NCBI GenBank assembly: GCA_026874595.1
Contig: CM049321.1
Coordinates: 49,399,297-49,463,296, forward strand
DNA length: 64,000 bases
Reading direction: 5' to 3'
Source: Sipunculus nudus
Taxonomy: Eukaryota; Annelida; Sipuncula; Golfingiida; Sipunculidae
The position numbers and the translations under genes were made by a program. The stretch's first letter is position 1. Each line of letters begins with the position of its first letter. The notes below the pieces were generated by a model. The model worked only from the letters and a program-made list of their open reading frames with translations. It had not been told where the DNA came from and searched no databases. Below, in pieces: positions 23,567 through 35,734 of the stretch.

Positions 23567-26500
23567 ATTTGGTTAGCCTGAATTGCCATGGTCTGAGAAC
23601 CAAGTTAAGAAGAAGCACTATCTTAAATACGCTTAAATCGCAAAAGGTTGGAATAGCTTGCCTGCAAGAAACTTATATTGATCATGAACTTATTGAATTT
23701 TTTTAAAAGCAATGGAATGGTAAAGTTTTCCAAGTCGCAGGTGGCAAACACAAAAATGGTCTGGCGATATTAGTGAGTAAAGAAATAGTTTCAAAATTAG
23801 AAAATTTAAAAGAAATTACCGAAATCCCAAGTGAAAGAGGACTGGGGATTTCATTTAGGTTAAATGACATGCTGTACAAGGTTTTCAATGTGTATGCACC
23901 ATGCGATTCAATCGAAAAGGCTAATTTTTATCATAAATTGAAATTTATACTTAAAGGACAACAGATGAATACTGATTGTATAGCCTTACTCGGAGATTTT
24001 AACTCAGTTATGGATAATAATTTGGACATTATTTCAGGTAATAGTCATAAGAAAAAAGAAGTTGAAAGTTTCTGTAAATTGGTAAATGATGTCCTTTTAA
24101 ATGATACTTGGAGAATATTTAATAATAAGGATAAAATGTACACTTGGTGTAGAAATAACCCTATATAGCCAGAAGAATTGATTACATATTTGTAAATGAA
24201 ACACTATTAGATATGGTGAAATGTAGTAACATCACTTACATTCCTTGCACAGATCACAAGGCAGTGTCAGTTAAAATACAAGTAAATAAAGAACCCAGGG
24301 GTTCATCTTATTGGAAATTTAATAATTCATTGCTAGAGGATAAAAAAATTATTAATATGATAAATGATCTCCTTACAGATTTTTATACAAACGACAATGA
24401 GTTTAAAAATGATGCTCAATTACAGTGGGAGCTTTGCAAAGTTAAAATAAAAGAATTCACAGTAGCATATGGTAAACAGAAATCAGCAGAACGAAAATCA
24501 AAACTATCGGAATTGACAAATATGTTGTATACGATAGAAAAACAATTAGCAAATGACCCCTCAAATGAAGAGTTACAAATTAAAGCATCACATTTAAGGT
24601 CCGATATAGATGTTATTGCCATACACGAAACAAGAAGTGCACAAACCAGAGCGAGAATTAAATGGAATGAACAAGGCGAAAAGAACACGAGTTATTTTTT
24701 AAATCTTGAGAAGGCAAGAGCAACTCAAAAATACATACCAAGTCTTATAGATGAATCAGGTAAAATAATAACGAGCCAGACGGATATATTAAAACAGTTA
24801 CATAAACATTATAGTGATCTGTACAAAGACAAACTAGAGACGAATGCGCAGAACTTCAAAGATTTTATTTGAGATATTTATTACCCAAAACTAACGGAAG
24901 AACGGAAAATGAAATGTGAAGGTTTGGTGAATAAGGAAGAAGTTGCTAGGGCTCTACAAAAAATGAAAAAAAAATGGATCAAGTCCGGGTCTGGACGGAC
25001 TGACCACGGAATTTTACAAATTCTTTTGGCCAAAAATTAACACTTTGGTTGTTAATTCTTTTAATGCAGGGTTCCAACATGGAAAATTATCCGTCCCCCA
25101 AAGACGAGGGTTTATCACCCTACTTCATAAAGGCAAAGGCTCACCAAAAAATATTTTGTCGAACTGGCGCCCTATAAGCATTACAAATACTGATTACAAG
25201 CTAATAGCAAAGGTTTTAGCTCTACGCCTTCAGCAAGTTATAAATCGTATTGTAAGCCCAGATCAAGTTGGATTTATTAAAAATCGCAATATCTCGACTA
25301 TTATTCGTCAGCGTCAGATTGATGATATTATCACATATACAGACAGATATCAGAAAGAGGGAGCCATCGTCGCACTCGACTTTAAGGGAGCTTTTGACTC
25401 CATCTCCAAAAATTATATAGCTAAGGCTTTTGACTTGTTCGGATTCGGCCCAGATTTCTTAAGCTGGATAGACGTATTGTATGAGGCAAGCGAGAACTGT
25501 ATTCAGTATAACGGTTGGCTCACACAAATGTTCCCAGTTCAAAGGGGCGTAAGGCAAGGATGCCCCTTTTCGCCTCTAGTTTTTGTAGTCGCTCTAGAAT
25601 TACTTTCTCTTAAAATAAAACAAAATAAAAACATTGAAGGTATACAGCTACCAGATGAGAACTATGATATTAAATTCACGAGAATTGCGCTTTATGCAGA
25701 TGATATTACTCTTTTTATGAAAATTGAAAATGATATTACAGAATGTTTTAATATCTTAATAAACTTTAGGAGAACTTCCGGTTTAACAACACCGAAGGCT
25801 TGTGGATTGGCAGGAACAAAACAAGTATAAATACATATGGCAGCATTAGGTGGAATGTTTACCCTCATACAAGAATAAAAATTTTAGGCATTACGTTTGA
25901 TAGCCACATAGCAGCTTCCGAAATAGATGTAAATTGGAAATCACATATTGAATTTATTCAATGTGAAATTAATAAATGGGAAAAGAGAAGTATATCAATT
26001 ATGGGTAAAGCCGTGGTCGCCAAAACATTTCTTATTTCAAAGCTAATTTATATTATGCAGTCTCTAGCGCTTCCTGACCATGTATTACACGAAATAAATA
26101 AGATGATATAATTCCTGTGGAAAAGCACTAGTAACAGAAAAGGCTTAGAGAAAGTAAAACGAAAAGTACTAACAGCTGATTACAAAAACGTGGGGATAAA
26201 GATGATTAATGTTAAAGAACTGCAACAAGCCTTTTTACTAAGGTGGGTTAAAGAGCTGGAAACCGATAAAAAAGAAAGCTGGAAAAATATACCCTTCTTT
26301 TATTTTAATAAAATGGGTCGTAATCTCTCGGTTTTTACAAGCAATACCTCTGTGAAGGAGACCAAAGGTATAAATCTCATTACATCAGCATTTTATAAAA
26401 CTGTCTTGATGAACTGGTCACAGCTTAATAAGTTTTCAGATACAGATTTATTGACTAATAATGTGATATGGAATAATAAGATGATAGCATATAAAAACAA

Positions 26501-27258
26501 TCCTCTTTTCTTTAAAGATTGGTTCAAGGCTGGTATTATATTTATCAAGGATATGTTCATCCGGGACGTAATGATAACCTATGATCAGGCAGTGCAGTTG
26601 ATAGGTGATGGCCCAAGTAGAATCCTGGAATATAACGTGATGATGAATGCTATTCAAAGCTCAAAAAACGCCTACAGATGGCGCCACTAAAGGTAATCTT
26701 TAGGAGCACTCCGATCGCTGATTGGAACTTTAACAAATTAAGATTGTCGATAACCTCCGATACTGTAGACCAGCCCCCGTCTAAGCGGTTCTGGGAAGGA
26801 AAATACTCCGGAACAGAACTCGCAAAGAGTTATTGGGAAACTGCATATCATTGTTCTGGGGAAATTAGACTCCGGGTACTACAGTGGAAGATATTGCATA
26901 ATATTTTTCCGACAAAAGTTATGTTACATAAGTGGGCATAGCTGATTCAGAAAAATGTATGTTCTGTGACGAAGTTGAACATATCGAACATTTCTTTTAC
27001 CGGTGTAAAAAATTAATGCCGTTCTTGGAGTATATAAAAAATTATATTCCTAACGTTATTAACAGACGAATTATCTCAAGCGAAAGGCGTGTTATCTTAG
27101 GTTATAGTACGGAGGATAGAGTACAAGATAATTCATCAGTTCAAGACGCAAATTTCGTAAACAAAATTCTGCTTCTTGGAAAAAAGTCTATCAGTAGGTC
27201 AAAATACGGAAATGGTACTGATGTTAGATATTTATTTGACAGCGAAGTTGTCAAATAA
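23563..27258 (+). pseudogene. LINE ORF2 (endonuclease and reverse transcriptase), many lesions
   Basis: Starts at about 23563, where CTG replaces a likely ATG overlapping the ORF1 stop. Endonuclease motifs: SLNCHG, CLQETYI, LLGDFNS (about 23992), RRIDYIFV (about 24171) and CTDHKAVS. RT motifs: LDFKGAFD (motif A, about 25375), RQGCPFSP (motif B, 25552), YADD (motif C, 25693-25704). The C-terminal knuckle is CX2CX7HX4C from 26956. Lesions seen: TAA at 23704, shift near 24160, TGA at 24870, shift in an A9 run at 24966-24974, shift near 25790, TAA at 26109, and shifts near 26675 and 26935. Catalytic aspartates are all still encoded, so decay has been by frame disruption rather than loss of the domains. 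Confidence 0.92.
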
Positions 27259-27410
27259 TCGAGTAAAGTATTAATGCTTAGACTTATGACACATATGTAA
27301 ATCTTTGAATGCTATGATATACATTTAACGGAGATATTATGTTTATATTGCATGTGTATATTGTGGAAAAAAAACTATTATATGTCACTGAAAAAAAAAC
27401 AAAACAAAAA
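27259..27410 (+). other. LINE 3' UTR and A-rich tail
   Basis: Short T/A-rich tail ending in A9-C-A4-C-A-run just before the right target duplication. Confidence 0.85.
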
Positions 27411-27424
27411 AAAACACGTGTATA
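27411..27424. repeat. Right target site duplication of full-length LINE
   Basis: AAAACACGTGTATA, identical to 21937-21950. Confidence 0.92.
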
Positions 27425-28044
27425 AGATCAGAACTCTCTAACCTACCATTACTCAAATATAGACTTATCCATGTCTATGTGTCCCAGGTCAATCCCTTAA
27501 TTGACAAGTGCTCCTATAAATATTCGTGGCAGCCTTGACCTAGGAGAACATCCTATCTAAAGTATAATATAATTAAGCCTTTGTAAGTATATATCCAATT
27601 TGTTACGATTCGTTTTGCATGTTGAATTTAGGCGTGACCAATTACGGTATGTGCACATATGACTGACGGAATATCAATGCTCATAAACAGTTTAGATATG
27701 TCATCAACGGATGATATATCTGTCAAGCAAGAAAGAAATAGTTTCACATCTTTTGGCTAGTTAGGCGTGTGGAAGTCTTATATTTAAATTATTCTATTTA
27801 TTTATTTTTTCTTTTATGGATTTATAATGAGAAATCCAATCACCCATTGAGACTCTAAAGGATAAGATATATTAGATAAACTGGTTCATAACCAGAGGGT
27901 TGCTTCATGTGTAAAATATACCCCAAAACAAATGTGATAGTTCATCTAAAGGAATGACACGAAATTATAAAACCTTCGGGATGTTTTAGTTACCTTCATC
28001 AACCCTTCTAATCAATCCATTTTTTTTAATGTTTTTAAACAATG

Positions 28045-28049
<5 letters not shown>
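27425..28049. other. No gene recognised
   Basis: AT-rich, no motif. Confidence 0.55.

Positions 28050-28102
<53 letters not shown>
28050..28102. repeat. (TA)n microsatellite
   Basis: Uninterrupted TA run of about 53 bp. Confidence 0.95.
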
Positions 28103-28105
<3 letters not shown>

Positions 28106-28203
28106 CAGATGTTTTACTTGACCTGCGAGAGGATCAATAAATAATGATAAGGGCACAACAGGTTTACAAGAAAATTGCGAAAACAAAGCAGAAAAAAAAT
28201 ATA

Positions 28204-28338
28204 TAAATATATATATTATATAGATGCATGAATAGCCATGCTTGTTCATTGTTTTTAGATGGAAAGGGTATACACTGCCAGTATGTTTATATATATGTAT
28301 GTATGTATATACGTATGTGTGTGTATATATATATATAT

Positions 28339-28384
<46 letters not shown>
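28204..28384 (+). repeat. (TA)n-linked repeat-family fragment
   Basis: TATATTATATAGATG then CATGAATAGCCATGC, TTCATTGTTTTTAGATGGAA and AGGGTATACAC (to about 28275) match the upstream blocks of the SINE at 9712-9945 and the foldback at 51202-51350. It is bounded on both sides by TA-rich DNA, with a long TA tract at 28342-28384. The tRNA-like part is absent. Confidence 0.6.
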
Positions 28385-28388
<4 letters not shown>

Positions 28389-28424
28389 CGAGCATTATAC
28401 GCTTCAGATTCGTTTATTAGGTTA

Positions 28425-29470
28425 TTGAATACAATTATAACGACGGAAAAGTTTTCGAAAATATAACAACCAAAACACTATTTGCTAAATATGAGGCAGG
28501 GGGTCTAAAAATGATAGATATTGCCACCATGCAAGATGCTTCACGTATAAAATTTATATTAAAACTTAGCACTGATACCACAGAAACATGGAAAAAATAT
28601 TGCACTTTTCACATACAGAAAATTAGAAAATAGAAAATCTTAGTCTCTTTAAAAGCATTGCACAGCTGGAAGACTTTAACGGACTGGAACTAATTGAGTA
28701 TCCCTTTTATAAACTTATTTTGAGAAAATGGTTACATTCAAACTACATTAATGAATATAAATGCTCCCAATTAATATGAAATAACAAACATTTAATGTAT
28801 AATGAGAGAGTATTGGATTAATTCAGATATTGTATACATACATGTTATTTTATTGAAAAAAATTGTGAAAAGGTATCTTCAGGGCATATTAAAAAGCTGA
28901 ATAAAACTCTATGTCCTGCGGCAATAAGGTTACAGTATATGTTAGTGACTACAGTACTGCGCACATTTAACAAATCCAGAGAACGTATAATGAAGGAAGA
29001 TAGGATTCTTTATTTTCATGCAAAGCCACTACTAGACTGGAAAACAAAATCATTGCGATTTAAGTTACAATATAAAAAAACTGTTCGGCCAAATATCGAA
29101 TTTTTCTGGGAAAATTATTACACCCAACATATTTACTAAACAGTAATACATGGAGAATGGCTCTAAAATGTACCGGAGAACAGACACTGTAAACTCTACT
29201 TTGGAAAATACTGCACAGCATATATCGTACATAAATCCTGTTGGAAAAATGTGGAAATAGCGAATAGTACAGATGCACTGAATGCGGAAATGTCAAATAT
29301 GTTACAAATTTTTTTTCATGCACAAAACGAAGACTATATTGGAATATAGTCCTTCGATGCAAAATAGAGAAATTTATAAATGTACAAAAATCTGATTCAT
29401 TGCTTGGTTAACAAGGGGACTATTCTAGACCAATTGTATTAATCATAACCCTTTATCTTTTGATAGCAAC
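28425..29470 (+). pseudogene. LINE ORF2 C-terminal fragment
   Basis: Decayed plus-strand remnant of the region after the RT. Visible blocks: AKYEAGGLKMIDI (about 28480-28520), LIEYPFYKLILRKWLHSN (about 28690-28745), LIWNNKHLMYNERVLD, a 66-codon open stretch 28939-29139 containing LRFKLQYKKTVRPN, LLWKILHSIY (about 29195) and a damaged knuckle CTECGNVKYVTNFFSC in which the histidine is lost. The same blocks occur in order in the LINEs at 1-3715 and 21951-27410. There is no RT core and no clear poly(A) tail. Confidence 0.8.
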
Positions 29471-30126
29471 AATGTAAGGTGAGAAAAAAATCATAGACTT
29501 TATATGGGGAGGTGAACTACGACTAAGAGAAACGCATTCAATTTTAGATGCCGATGGGAAACAGGGCTGCATGCAAAGGCAGGGGAAATGGTCGAGGCCC
29601 CCCCCCCCGATCTGATCTCTGATTGCGAGCTGAATTAATTGAAAAATCAATTGTATCACGACTTACGTGCATACATATCTTTTACATTCAACAATGTTTA
29701 TCTAGGTTTATAGAACTCTTACACATTAAATAATTCATATAGTTTATTGACAGTGCCCCCGAAAAAGGGATTTTAGGGCGTCAAGTAAAATATATCATTT
29801 TCGATGAACTTTCACATTTTTTTAAAACGCATCGTTGTGTTGTTTACCAAATTATATTAGTTTATCACGTTTTATATAGTTGTATACATTTCAAATAAAA
29901 ATATGTGAGTTCTCTATTAATTTCCTTGCGTTGTTCTGCGGCTGATAATACAGTGGAAAAGTTGAAGAAAATCCATTAATGTAAGGTTGTATACAGACAA
30001 AGAAAAGAATAACTGAGATTGGTGGAATAATATATGAACGTATTTGAAGGTCAAGAACAGTTCCTTTCATACCACTTAGGGAACCGCATAACCTTTGTAT
30101 GTTTTTTTTATAACATCGGATGATTC
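29471..30126. other. No gene recognised; C-run
   Basis: A C homopolymer at about 29599-29608. No other motif. Confidence 0.5.
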
Positions 30127-30295
30127 GAAATATTTAATTCATCAGATTTCATCAGTCACCACCCTCACATAATTTGTGCATGACAATCTCTTTGAAATAT
30201 TAAATGAGTTAGTATATATCAGGAAAAAAATATATTTAAATCATCAGATTTCATCTGTTACCAACCTCACATGGTTTGTATCATGAATTCCTGTC
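30127..30295. repeat. Imperfect direct repeat, about 100-bp period
   Basis: ATCAGATTTCATC followed by ACC-CCTCACAT and GTTTGT-like sequence occurs near 30140 and again near 30241, with several substitutions. Confidence 0.7.
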
Positions 30296-31706
30296 TAACA
30301 ATATATTTGCATATTACCTCTAATAATACATCTCTGCCACAGTATCTCGATATACGGAGATCTAGCAAAATTAAAAATGGTTTACATATATAATAAATGA
30401 AGGAGTATAGCGCAAAACAGAAGAGAGTTCTTGTATGTCCAGCAGACAGTTTGGGTTGTCATTTAGCATGTGTTTTAACACGTGTGTTTATGTGTACATC
30501 GTTATTTTTGGAGCATTCACAACCATTGAATGTGATACTTCAGGATAAAGATAGGGCGCAACATTTGTGAAACATTTCCACAAAACCACCATAATATATG
30601 GGATATTGGAATATGGATATATAGGGGGTTTATTTAAAATCAACCATCCGCCAACTAATAGTTTATCCCCTCGATGTTTAGTTCAAGTAAATAATGTTTG
30701 AACTTCCCCATGCGAAAAATATGTAACATAAAGATCTAATCTCAGTTATAAATGTGCATACATGCAAAAAAGTGTTAAGCTAATTAATCACGAATATTCA
30801 TAATTCTGTAACTTATTCAATGCATGCGAAATGAGTAATCATGTCCCCAGTGCCGATATTATACTCTGGGACTACTACATCTACTACAGCCTGAAACTTA
30901 GCATGTCAGTAGATCTTGTAATGCTTTATCCTGTATACATATTTCGGTAGCATTGACGATGGTTTTGCGTAATATTCATCTTTGCATCTGTTCTGGGCGA
31001 AAAACACACATATCTCATGAGTCGTTCAATATAACTATGTGAAATGTTGCCTCATTTCCATCCATCCTGGATAACTTTGTCATACACAAGAGAGGTGGCT
31101 CCACCTTTAGTCGGGTATTCGTAAAATACAATTATGCATTTATCTTAGGAATATTTTGACTAATCAGCTTTAAATTTTGCATGTCTATTTATCTAGGATG
31201 GCAGTATCCTGCACACATAATTGGTGGTGCCACATAAACTTAATGTCTTAATTTAGTCTATCCGTGCGTCTTAGGATACATATGTGGCTTTTGGAGGACT
31301 GTCACATCAAGAGAGATTCCATACTTCGTTTTACCTATGCCTTTGTGATTCTGCGGATACGTCTAGTTGCTTGTCGACTTCCCATATTCTAGTTTCACTT
31401 ATTTCCGAAAGATTTGAGAAATACAATCATTGGTTTGAGTATATCGAATAGGATATGCATTAAATCAGCTTGTACATATCGGACTTTTGCGATCTGGGCC
31501 AACGCGAAGTCGGACCACTTAATTACAACAATCTCGGACTACCGGATGGACGTTCTTTACCATTTTGAATCACCATGTTTGACTTTAGTCCTCGTTCTGA
31601 CTAATGATATCATAGTGAAATATATATGTTCTGTCTACAAACCATGTTTAACGTAATTGATTGAACAAAAAAAGCCTTGCTTACTTTCCACATATATAAC
31701 TCTTAC

Positions 31707-31708
<2 letters not shown>
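30296..31708. other. No gene recognised
   Basis: Non-coding by inspection. Confidence 0.55.
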
Positions 31709-31741
<33 letters not shown>

Positions 31742-32110
31742 CATTCTCCATTGCATATCTACTTAATCTTAATTTGTATATCACCAAATTTCCTTTCATT
31801 GCAATCGTTCGTGTATTAGAGCATGTGTGTGTGTGTTGTGTGTGTCCGCGAGAGAGAAAGAGAAGGAAGGAGAGAGAGAGAGAGAGAGAGATGTTATTGG
31901 AAAAAAAAAGAAAGAGCAGTGAAAGAACAAAATAACATTATATTGAGAAGAAAAAGAATGGAAGAAATTACTGAAGAAAAGCGAGTAACAAAATAAATAA
32001 AATAAAGGAGAGAATTTCACAGAGAGAGGCTCGGAGAGGGAGTGAAAGAGAGGGAGTTGAAGAAAAGACAGTAAAGAAAGAAATAACGATGGAGGAAAGT
32101 TTTCTCTCCC
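31709..32110. repeat. (CT)n and (GA)n pair with purine-rich tract
   Basis: A (TC)n run at about 31709-31738, a (GT)n patch at 31826-31842 and a (GA)n run at about 31870-31891, followed by about 200 bp of A/G-rich DNA. The CT and GA runs are complementary, so single strands could pair. Confidence 0.9.
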
Positions 32111-32871
32111 ACCCTCAACTTACAAATCAGTAACGCTGGCTGGCCAAATTTACGGATTGAATTTTAATGTGATATTTGCTCATTCCGGATAAAAGGTATT
32201 CGTCTAGTTTAGCCTGTAAGATGAAAAAAAAATACCTTTTGTATAAAGGGAGTTAGAGGTATTTATATTTAATATTACTCTTATAACAAATTTTATTTTG
32301 TATATTTGTAAAAAATATAATATATTAAATAGTAATATTAATTCATTATATATTTAATTCGAACAAATATAAGCCTGTATTATAATGATTATTATATTGT
32401 GAGGATTCAGGGATGGGAAGAAAATGAAACATGCCTTTCTGTGCATTTATTTGCCCAAGAACGGCGTTAGGCTATAAAATCACCCCTGGTATTGCACAAC
32501 TTCAGATATACAGTTCTGCAATACGCCATGTATGATACTGGGAATTTTGTGCAATCAAAAATATGAGTTTTTATATTTCATTAGAACACCTAGGTGGAAT
32601 TACATGTAATTTAATAACATTTTGTTTTTGGGGTATTATATATTTAAACTCCTTGTTGATACTAAAATTGGTTTAAAATTATTTCTAGCTCTAAAGTTAA
32701 ATGTTTTATTTTGGTCTATGTATATTTAAAATATAAACACCATGAATTCCATCTTCGAATACATTCTGTGAGAGTGATTTTTTGTTGATTTCACTTGGTA
32801 TTAGTTTTAATTATTAATATATAATCCCAATAAACTTTGCAGATTCTTTTATTTTAATTATTACTTGTCCG

Positions 32872-32872
<1 letters not shown>
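32111..32872. other. No gene recognised; very AT-rich
   Basis: AT-rich sequence with no recognisable element. Confidence 0.55.

Positions 32873-32929
<57 letters not shown>
32873..32929. repeat. (TA)n microsatellite
   Basis: Uninterrupted TA run of about 57 bp. Confidence 0.95.
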
Positions 32930-32930
<1 letters not shown>

Positions 32931-33039
32931 CATGCAATATATATATAATGTGCAAACTAACATCTACATGTATAGGTTTATATATAATATATGAAGTGTA
33001 TGGATGTGAGTTTTTCTGAGTGGATTCACAACGAATCAG

Positions 33040-33255
33040 ACCCAACTAGTCCCGGACTCCCGGTGGAATGTATTAACGTTGTAAGCAGACAGAACGTTAT
33101 TTGAATCGGTCTGAAACCCTGGTTCGAGATCGTAGTGGGCCCTACTAAAGTGGTCCGAGATCGTCGGCCCCGTTGTCCGAGAGCGTGGTGGTCCAATTTG
33201 AAGTAATCCGACTTCGTGTGGGCCGAGATTGAAAAGGTCCGAGATCTCCAGGTAC
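33040..33255. repeat. Degenerate GGTCCGAGATCGTGG repeat
   Basis: Five to six divergent units spaced 20-30 bp, for example GGTTCGAGATCGTAGTGGG, GGTCCGAGATCGTCGG, TGTCCGAGAGCGTGGTGG and GGTCCGAGATC. GC content is above the flanks. Related GTCCGAG motifs recur at 34935-35055 and 35735-35850. Confidence 0.65.
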
Positions 33256-33786
33256 ATGATTTTAAAGGTAATATTACTCCTGCATGTTTACAAAGATGCA
33301 GTTATATATTATACCTATTTTACGTGTGTTTTGCAAGATCCTAACTAAGACGCAAATTACACTCGGTTGTTGACTATGAATTATTTGCCAAAAAATGCAT
33401 ATATGTCCAGCAGGTTTTTTTTTTAAATATAAGTCATACTTTGAACTCTGCATCATTATATATATAACCAATGATACATTGTATGTGATAATGAAAAATA
33501 TATATCAAAATACTCTTGAATAAAATTTTATTTCTTCTTTCTCTGTGTTTTCTTCGAACAATTTATAAAGGCATATTTACTTATATAGAAAGTCCTTTGT
33601 TTAAAAAAGACAACGATGCATTTCATTTTTGTTTAGATTTTATTTTCTAAGACTCAATCATGGTTGTTGAACCGTGTTATGCATTCTACTTGGTAATAGT
33701 AAATTATTACTATATTACTTCATTTGTAACTGTATTTTGTCTTGTGACATGAAATATAAACTGTCATTCTTTGCATTATATCAATA

Positions 33787-33789
<3 letters not shown>
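33256..33789. other. No gene recognised
   Basis: AT-rich, no motif. Confidence 0.55.

Positions 33790-33842
<53 letters not shown>
33790..33842. repeat. (TA)n microsatellite, left half split by LTR
   Basis: TA run that ends exactly at the LTR; the run resumes at 34603. Confidence 0.92.
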
Positions 33843-33846
<4 letters not shown>

Positions 33847-34598
33847 ACATATATTTGTTCATTTTGCTCTTGGCCTTCATATTAGGCTCAGGCCCTGGGC
33901 GTTGCTATCGGAACTGTACTGGTTGAATTCTAGCGTGTAGAGACACAGCGCTCGTTGTAGCCCAGAATTTTCGGGTCTGTTCGTGCGCTATGGGCGCGTG
34001 TGTATTGTTGTGTTTGGAACGTTCTTGAAAATGTAAGTTTTCGGGCCTCGGGTAAAAAGCTTTAAATAGGGCTGTGTCAAGAGTCGGCAGAGAGAAAAAT
34101 ATCAGCGGACACGGAAAAGTTTTACTCTCTTGACGGAGTTTTTTTTTGTTTACCTTTCCGATAATTGCAGAACTTACAGATATTCCATTGACTGTGCAGG
34201 CTTATTACGGATTGTCTTCAGTTTGCCCTTGTGACTTTTCCCAGAACTTCACTTTTGGATTACAGCAGATGGACTCAGATTGAATCGGACTGTTCTCTGA
34301 GAAGATTTAGATGAACTGTTCATCTGGATTATTTGTGTTAATGGACCCTTGTTGAGCTGTGATAGTGGTGGTATCCAGAAATCAAAGCCTAGGATCCGGA
34401 CACTCTGGTGATCAACATTTTTATTATTGTTATAGGGTGCAATTGTATTGCTTTGGTGTATTGTTATGTTAGGATTGTTCTAAGAATAAATTATAATTAT
34501 TTCACGTTGCCAAGTGTTGCGGAATCTGATTTTTTTTTATCTCCGTAACAAAATTTGTGCTCGTCATGTTTACGTGATCTGTTGTTATTAGTTTCCGT

Positions 34599-34602
<4 letters not shown>
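33843..34602 (+). mobile_element. Solo LTR of a retrotransposon
   Basis: A 760-bp segment with perfect 6-bp inverted ends TGTTAC...GTAACA, as in retrotransposon LTRs. It sits inside a TA microsatellite, with ATAT on both sides as a possible 4-bp target duplication. Internally, TTTAAATAGG (34061-34070) could be a TATA-type promoter element and AATAAA (34485-34490) a polyadenylation signal, in the right order for U3-R-U5 on the plus strand. GC content is higher than the flanks. No gag, pol or second LTR is present, so the internal part was probably lost by recombination between LTRs. The superfamily is not proven; Gypsy-like is likely. Orientation rests only on these two signals. Confidence 0.72.

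Positions 34603-34647
<45 letters not shown>
34603..34647. repeat. (TA)n microsatellite, right half
   Basis: Continuation of the TA tract split by the LTR. Confidence 0.92.
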
Positions 34648-34650
<3 letters not shown>

Positions 34651-34934
34651 TGCACTTAGTTTAATGGGGTTATTATCCTGACTGATTTTAATTTCAAGCG
34701 ATATCTATTCTGTCATTTATCGGTACATTAAATCATTTTACATTTACGCATTCCTGTGTAAAACATAAATAATAAAACCCTAGCAGGGGTAAATAAAAAA
34801 CGAGATAAATCAAGAATCAATACACGTAAGAGATTCAGAATTATAATTTCAGGGGAATAGAGAGTTTTTATCACCAGTAATTAACAAGGACCGACAAAGG
34901 CGAGGGTGACCACATAATCTTCGGTGATGCGGTT

Positions 34935-35055
34935 GAGTTTACAAGTCCGAGTCGGGGCAACGTAAGTCCGAGCCTGAGTCCTTGTCAGAGAACTTCAGGT
35001 TCGAGTCCTAATTCGTACTCTTGAAATCCAAGGAATTTTGAACCCCTGGTCAAAG
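34935..35055. repeat. AGTCCGAG motif cluster
   Basis: Several copies of AAGTCCGAG, GGTTCGAGTCC and GAGTCC at irregular spacing. A second cluster lies at 35735-35850, on the other side of the MITE. Confidence 0.6.
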
Positions 35056-35115
35056 TCAAAGTCCATTGCAAATTTCCTTATTCAAAGACACTGAAACGGT
35101 GGAACATGAGATTAC

Positions 35116-35212
35116 CCTGTGTTCAGTGGCGTCAAATTATCTTCGGGGGGGGGGGGATTGCTCGCAGGCTCGGGAGGGTAATCAAATTTGGGAATAAACA
35201 TATTTCATATAT

Positions 35213-35275
<63 letters not shown>

Positions 35276-35573
35276 CATACCTTTTATCGTCAGTGTCACA
35301 CTTTTGAAATATATTGCAATAAGTATAAGGTTTTAAAAATATATGGTTTTGTGTTTTCATCATGTGCAAATCTTAAACCAGGTATAGATGTATATTTCAT
35401 CGTCATCTCAGAAAAGGTACCAAAGTCTATAATTTTATTTTTAATATATTTCTGTTTGAATAGATTAATATTACTCTCTGTTGGAGAATTATTAAGTTAG
35501 ACATCCCCACCCTGTTTAAAGGGGGGGGGGTTATATACCCCCATCACCCGGTATTGACGTCGCTGCCTGTGTT
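35116..35573. mobile_element. hAT-type MITE with 8-bp target duplication
   Basis: Element 35124-35565 (442 bp) has imperfect terminal inverted repeats, CAGTGGCGTCAAAT on the left and CAGCGACGTCAAT on the reverse of the right end. It is flanked by identical octamers CCTGTGTT at 35116-35123 and 35566-35573. An 8-bp duplication with CAG-type ends is the hallmark of hAT transposons. There is no transposase. Inside are a G11-12 run just after the left end, a (TA)n tract at about 35207-35278 and a G10 run with TTATATACCCCC near the right end. Confidence 0.85.
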
Positions 35574-35734
35574 TTTATCTTAAATGTTTAATTAAAAAGC
35601 TAAAGTTTGGTAATTTAAGCATTCTTTCTCATAAACTCTTAATAGTCCGCATATGTATATAACTCTTCGTGCCATTTAAAAGAGCATTTCTTTTTTCTAC
35701 TGGACTCCGATGGACATGGTCGGATTTCTAGCGT

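Larger units (their letters stand above)
21951..27410 (+). mobile_element. Full-length L1/Tx1-type LINE with target duplication
   Basis: Boundaries are set by a perfect 14-bp target duplication, giving an element of 5460 bp beginning GAGGAAGTTCCGG and ending in an A-rich tail (27391-27410). It holds a 411-bp 5' UTR, ORF1 with an RRM-like middle and CCHC knuckles, ORF2 with endonuclease, RT and C-terminal knuckle, and a 150-bp 3' UTR. Both ORFs carry stops and frameshifts, so this copy cannot code for its own movement. Sequence is clearly different from the LINE at 1-3715, so at least two subfamilies were active. Domain layout and CCHC ORF1 fit the Tx1-like branch of the L1 group. Confidence 0.95.

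Noticed and set aside
28228-28466. Tyr/Ile repeat frames
   Set aside because: These are translations of (TA)n tracts; the same applies to frames at 27986, 32854, 35106, 38042, 51030 and 51236.
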